A stretch of DNA of 64,000 bases from Acheta domesticus (lineage: Eukaryota > Arthropoda > Insecta > Orthoptera > Gryllidae): assembly GCA_031308135.1 (NCBI GenBank), contig JAHLJT010008756.1:68442172-68506171 (forward strand), read 5' to 3'. Shown piece after piece: positions 59,390-64,000 of the stretch. A program made the position numbers and the translations under genes. Each line of letters opens with the position of its first letter. The first letter of the stretch is position 1. The notes under the pieces are model-generated. The model ran no database searches. It had not been told where the DNA came from and saw nothing but the letters and a program-made list of their open reading frames with translations.

Positions 59390-62000
59390 TAGCCCTATTC
59401 TGAACTGTTCTGGTGAGTTATATATTGAGATGTATTAAGTGAATATAGGGAGATATTATTAGCAATGGTTCCGCCAGAACATCATTTGTGACTGCAGCAC
59501 AAAACTGTAAGCTGCAAATATTCATTACGTAACATGGTTATATCATGTACTATGACTATTATGAATCTTACAACGGTGTGCGTTGGGCTTATCAAGGCGC
59601 TCTGTTTAATTTACTTTTCTGCTTCATGACCTCATGAATAATTATATATGTGATGTCGTAAACTTGATTCCAGCTACTATTATGTGTTGGCTACAATGCT
59701 TGCCCATTTCTGAGAGCACGTTATGTGTTGGCTACAATGCTTCCCCAATTCTGAGAGTACGTTCTATTAAAAAATAGTATAATTCTTCATTCAAATTTAT
59801 CTTTTACTTAACAATAAAGTAACATGCAAATCAGTTTCATTATAAGCAATTGCATTGCTACTGTGTTGAGTTTCTTGAGTTATAACAGCTGTGCTCATTG
59901 CCCATGGATTGCAACTGTAATTCAATTGCGTAAGCTTGCCTCTTATAATTGTCAATAATGTCAATCTTAACATTGTTTGTATTTGTAACGCCATCAATTT
60001 CTTTTGAACCTCGTGGTACATATTTCGTCGTTTCATGTTAAACCGTACATAGGCTAATCTAAGTTCTTCTATTAATGTTTCAAATATTTGTTTAATGACA
60101 TGTTATTGAATTTATTTTTTCATTTGCACTTAAATAATGGTTGCTTCGTCAAATGTATTTTTAAATTAACCTGACATACTGATTGCTAACTTGCAAATTA
60201 ATTAAAAAAATTACATTCTTTAATTACTATCTTACTAAGTTATTACAATGATCAAATGGTTTAATCAATACATAATCAGTTGCATACTCAAATTCACTTA
60301 TTTGTTTAATTATATTGAAGTCAAAATACGATTGTATTCCTGATCTTTAATTTACTTTTACCGGTAGTTTCAACTTTCGTTTTCAAGAAGCTAATTACAG
60401 GTTTGATATGAGAGACAGGTCAAAAACTAGTTAGCGAGAACAAATTATTTTTGAAGGGAAAACTCTCTTTTCATTGATAAAGTTGAAGGAAAACGCTGAA
60501 AAAATCCAACATTTTCCACTTTTCGAAAACTTAGAGTAAAGAGTGACAAACCGACCATTGTTACCTTAATAAAAGTGTTTCACTCCACTCTTACAAGAAA
60601 TATATATAAAAAATGGAACTTTTTTGACAAATAATTCAAATCGTCTACTAAAATAAAATACCTCCAAAAATTTGAGAAAGTATTTCATTATCACAGTGCT
60701 TTGAGTCAAGGAAAAGGGTTCGGGGAATATTCGTTCTGGAAACAATCGTACAAATAGTCTAGACGCCATTGTAACTTAAATAAAATTACAAAAAAATTAT
60801 CAAAAGAAATTTCACGAACGAAGTAATTTTCGTATTCTGTTAAACCTTAGCCACACAAGTTCCATTGCAAAGATCACAATAGCTATGCCCCAGGCAGTCC
60901 CTATAACTGCGAAAGCACCGCTTAGTTGCTCTATGGTCAGCGAATGAGGGTAGGGCAGAAAGTCATTTTCAGGAACAGTAACACCGTTGACATCCATGTG
61001 ATGGCGATTCAATCGAGACCAATGTTCGTACATACCACCTTCTGTTGCCAACAAAGCCAGCTTATTTAAAACAAAGGAAAAGGTGGAATTTTTATGAAAT
61101 AGGAAGCTTAGGTGACCGGGTGTTATGATGCAGTCGCGGACCATGTGCAATGTTCGATCACCATTGCTCATTAATTCCTTATAATGAGCTGCAGTATCAA
61201 AGTTATTCTTATTATAAAATACACTTTCTTTTCCGTCCTTCGTCATTCTATGAAATATATTAAGTCCGAGCCCATAATTTCGTAATTTAATTTTACTTAT
61301 CAATTCGTTTAATACACCGTTTTCGTTTGAATTTAACAGAAGCGGTATGTGAGTTTTGTCAACATACACCGTTTCGACGATACGAGCCGCCTCCTGCAAC
61401 GTTTCAGGATCTTTGTGTCGCGGTGGATTTGCGAGCAGACCCAACAGCTGGCCAGAGTACGCGTTGCTCACCACAACGGCAAACAACAGAACGGTGGACA
61501 ACGCTAGTTTTTGCGCATTTGTTTGCGCCATACGCGTACAGGAACCACACAGTACCACTTGAATCATGTCTAAGAATGCGAGCGACACACTGACACATGA
61601 CCAATTCTTGATGTCCTTGGCCTGCACGTAATAAAAGCCTTGCACAAAATGCCAAGTCCCTACCAAAGCAAAAGAAGACAGCAACAAAGCCATCCATGTA
61701 GGAGATTGATACGGTGAGAGGAGAACCCTTCCAAATGAGAAATATGGAGCTCGTTTCACCACCAAACGTCAGAGTTGCTGTGTAATCCAACATTTTCAGT
61801 CTCTCAGGAGTTAAATATAATGGAATCACAGAGAAGTCAACCTCACTTGAAAGCAGCATTTTTATCAGCATTCCGAAATTAGCTGCACGCTTCTTGTAAA
61901 TAATAATCCCTGTCTTCTGTTTCAGAGTTTGCATAGAGTTAAAAATGTGGCCGCCGTAGATTGTATTTCCTTCTCGATCCTTCCACGAATATCCCGGCAA
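59390..62000 (-). repeat. Inverted segmental duplication, arm 2
   Basis: Minus-strand counterpart of 44110-46710. It lacks the 223-bp hairpin MITE present in arm 1. A 79-codon minus frame at 59797-60036 lies in the flank; its start codon is not conserved in arm 1, so it is probably not a gene. Confidence 0.8.
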
Positions 62001-62201
62001 ACCATCCAGAAAGGCCATGGTGAAATTATGTCCTCTGAATCCATCAGTCATTGAAAGTGGATGTGCGGGTGTTTCATTGCTTCTTTGTTCGGATTTATTC
62101 GGAAAATGAGGCAGCAGGTCTAAGCAGTTCGCCAGAACCCGGCCATTCCGAAGTATTATCAGGATTGTCAAATAAAATTCCACGATGTGATATCGTACCA
62201 T
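60812..62201 (-). pseudogene. Divergent ionotropic receptor (IR) pseudogene, copy 2
   Basis: Starts at an ATG (62201) with a hydrophobic leader. The S1 lobe (GFRGHNFTMAF at about residue 54, YLTPERLKMLDYTAT near 129-143) is followed by a 14-base deletion relative to copy 1 (plus 61765-61773) that breaks the frame. From there one open frame runs to the stop. It holds the PYFSFGRVLLSPYQS segment, M1, a pore-region stretch, the M3 motif SNAYSGQLLGLLANP, the S2 lobe (DCIITPGHLSFLFHKNS) and the final span GTAWGIAIVIFAMELV. The region before S1 is short (about 55 residues), shorter than the N-terminal domain of most insect IRs. One lesion only, so it is better preserved than copy 1. A 14-bp intron is implausible. 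Confidence 0.9.
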
Positions 62202-62570
62202 GATTATTGGATATTCCTATTGCATAATATCCGAGACCGTACAGCTGTATATTGCAGAGTACACTCTAACGTACTTCAAACTGTTAGTTTGTTTTGCGTA
62301 TTTCTGTTAGGAAAATCGAAAAAGCTTATTTCTCATAGTCTCCTCAATCCAGTGATAGGTTGACGACTTTATTGCGTGTAATACTGGGAAGTCAAAAACT
62401 TTTCATTTTTATATGAAATTGTATGTAAATATTTTAGAACATGCATGCTTATAAAACGGCCTCGACAGAGACAATATTCAGTGGCAAAAGAAAAAGTGTT
62501 TAAGTTTCAATTAATAATATAATAATTGAAATTAAAACTGCTACAAATAGCACGGATAATCTCGACCTAG
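62202..62570. other. AT-rich stretch upstream of IR copy 2
   Basis: No TATA box or other promoter signal stands out, and it is not similar to the DNA upstream of IR copy 1. Nothing else. Confidence 0.45.
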
Positions 62571-62571
62571 T

Positions 62572-63479
62572 TTGTTACTTTCCCGTACAATGTTATGTAA
62601 TGCTTCGCGAGAAAATAGCGAATTTTCGACAGAAAAAAATTCATTGCCAGACCGGGATTACGAAAAGGAGAATAAAACCAGTTGCTAAATTAAGAAAAAA
62701 AATCTAACAGGTGTTGTAGCCAGAATCAGATTTGTGGGTTCTTGATACCGAAAAACCAATTGAAAGCAAAACGTCCGTCTGTCCGTCTGTTTGTGAACAC
62801 TTCTAGCGCCTAAACCATACGTAGGACTATTTTTTAAATTAAAGAAACCCTTGTCGACGTGGCTCGTGTCCAAGCTTTGACATTTTGAAAAAAATTCTAT
62901 GAAATTTGGGGTACTTTAGATGAAGTTCCCCGGACATCAAATTTTTTTCAGAAAGGTTCCAAATTTGTTCTTTAAATTTCTTCTAAGAATGGACTAAAAT
63001 AATGTTATTGGTGGTTCTATTCTCACGGTTAACGTCCGATTTTCGAAAATTGCAAAAGTTTGACTTTTTTTGGCCTCTTTCAGCAAGTACAAATCTAAAG
63101 ATAGGCATTTTTTTCTTCAAGTAAAATTTGTTTTCTCTAGTAAGTTCTTTTATTAAGGTCATGCAATTTTTTTCATATTATGGTACTTTTCGCGCAACAT
63201 TGCGTGCAATGTGTGCAATTTAGAATAACAAAAACAATATTATCTCAAAAATGGCTCCAATTCTTCTCTTTAAACTTTTGGTAAAGATAGTTCCTAATGT
63301 TCTCTATGAGATGACAAACACCATATTGCTCTAGTCTGTTGTTTTTTCAAAACGTACAAAATTGTAATTTTTTGACTAGTCTCTCACGTCGTTAATATTT
63401 ACTTTAGTGGCGATTTGATTTATGAGTAAATGTCCTTTAAATAATGTAAGCATCTTAAGTTTTTTCGTATTGAAGTATT
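62572..63479 (+). repeat. Rep-A repeat, copy cut short by the next copy
   Basis: Begins TTACTTTCCCGTACAATG and carries the 5' module (CCGTCTGTCCGTCTGTTTGT near 62776, GGGGTACTTTAGATGAAG near 62909) and the first ~300-bp unit. It stops part-way into that unit's second half, where the next copy begins. Confidence 0.8.
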
Positions 63480-64000
63480 TTACTTTCCCGTATACATGGA
63501 GTGATATACGTAGTATAGGAAAAGTTATGTAATGCTGCGCGAAAAAAATGGCCAATTTTCGGCGGAAAAAATGAATTGCCGGGCCGTGAAAAGAAAAAAA
63601 GTGGATAAAAACAGTTGCTAAATTAAGAAAAAAAATCCCCTAACACGTGCTGTAGCCAGAATCCCTGTTTTGTGGGTCCTTGATACCGAAAAACCAATTG
63701 AAAGGAAAACGTCCGTCTGTCTGTCCGACCGTCCGTCTGTGAACACTGGTAGCGCCTAAACCATACTTATAATTTCTTCCAAAATGGATATATCCCGATC
63801 AATCTGCTTCTAGTCAAAGCTTTTGAGATTTTGAAAAAGATTCTTCACAATTTGGGGGTACTTTATATGAAGCCCCCCGGGGATTTTCAAAATTTTCTCA
63901 AAAAGGCTCCAAATTTTTTCTTTAAATTTCTTGCATGAATAGAGTAAAATACACTAATTAACATGGCATAGGTCCGATTTTTACGGATAACTCTGAATGT
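63480..64000 (+). repeat. Rep-A repeat, 5' half, continuing past the window
   Basis: Begins TTTACTTTCCCGTATACATG and repeats the same 5' module (GGGTCCTTGATACCGAAAAA, GTCCGTCTGTGAACACTG, AGCCCCCCGG). It begins inside the previous copy, either as a nested insertion or a tandem junction. Confidence 0.8.

Larger units (their letters stand above)
54668..59440 (+). repeat. Rep-A repeat, longest copy (a tandem pair), with nested insertions
   Basis: Starts with a TTTTACTTTTCTGTATATAC version of the 5' end and the GTGGGTCCTTGATACCGAAA and GTCCGCCTGTCC phrases. Three ~300-bp units follow to about 55970. It then jumps back to the GGTCCAATTTTTTCTTTAAA phrase of the 5' half and runs through a second set of units (58060, 58790, 59080) and the 3' module (59110-59314). 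So it is two Rep-A bodies in tandem. Insertions at 56091-56775, 56790-57834 and about 58170-58585 account for the extra length. Confidence 0.75.

Noticed and set aside
59797..60036. 79-codon ORF as a neighbouring gene of the IR
   Set aside because: Its ATG is not present at the matching place in the other duplication arm, and indels differ in size and are not multiples of three.
61755..61785. A short intron in IR copy 2 explaining the frame change
   Set aside because: The difference from copy 1 is a 14-base loss, not an insertion, and there is no donor or acceptor.

Overview
The window is eukaryotic nuclear DNA, most likely from an insect with a large, repeat-rich genome. The evidence is two copies of an insect-type divergent ionotropic receptor (IR) gene, a Jockey-type non-LTR retrotransposon, an RTE-type and a Penelope-like remnant, many small inverted-repeat elements and tRNA-derived SINE-like sequences. 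There are no operons, ribosome binding sites or long intact host genes. Multi-copy intronless IRs suggest a polyneopteran such as a cockroach or termite, but that is inference. Most open frames of 60-200 codons lie in low-complexity or GC-rich DNA and are not genes.

From 1 to about 43 kb the DNA is AT-rich with no recognisable host gene. It is punctuated by about fifteen short GC- and CpG-rich islands (0.15-1 kb), microsatellites, a 12-bp and an 18-bp minisatellite, and dispersed repeats in two or more copies: family B at 5.6 and 33.0 kb, family C at 8.5, 13.1 and 16.5 kb, and degenerate family D at 15.9-18.2 kb. Small terminal-inverted-repeat elements with target duplications lie at 1096-1309, 2041-2354 and 4581-5024. 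An RTE-like ORF end lies at 12.5 kb. Three weak exon or ORF candidates (21.4, 28.0 and 37.0 kb) are listed at low confidence.

From about 44 to 64 kb the character changes: CpG islands stop and the DNA is mostly mobile. Two IR pseudogenes in opposite orientation (44.1-45.3 kb plus, 60.8-62.2 kb minus) lie in the arms of a roughly 2.6-kb inverted duplication. The spacer of about 12.7 kb holds a near-complete 4.55-kb Jockey-like LINE with an 11-bp target duplication, and a long stretch of an AT-rich modular repeat called Rep-A here. Rep-A is itself interrupted by a Penelope-like 3' fragment and, one base further on, by a 1.04-kb near-perfect palindromic element. More Rep-A copies lie at both window ends and at 14.5-15.6 kb (reverse).

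Nothing encodes a working pathway. The window records layered insertions around a decayed chemoreceptor duplication beside a CpG-island-rich, possibly regulatory region. Target duplications and the alignment of the two duplication arms give a relative order: Rep-A, then the LINE, Penelope-like and palindrome insertions; IR duplication, then insertion of a 223-bp hairpin element into one arm.
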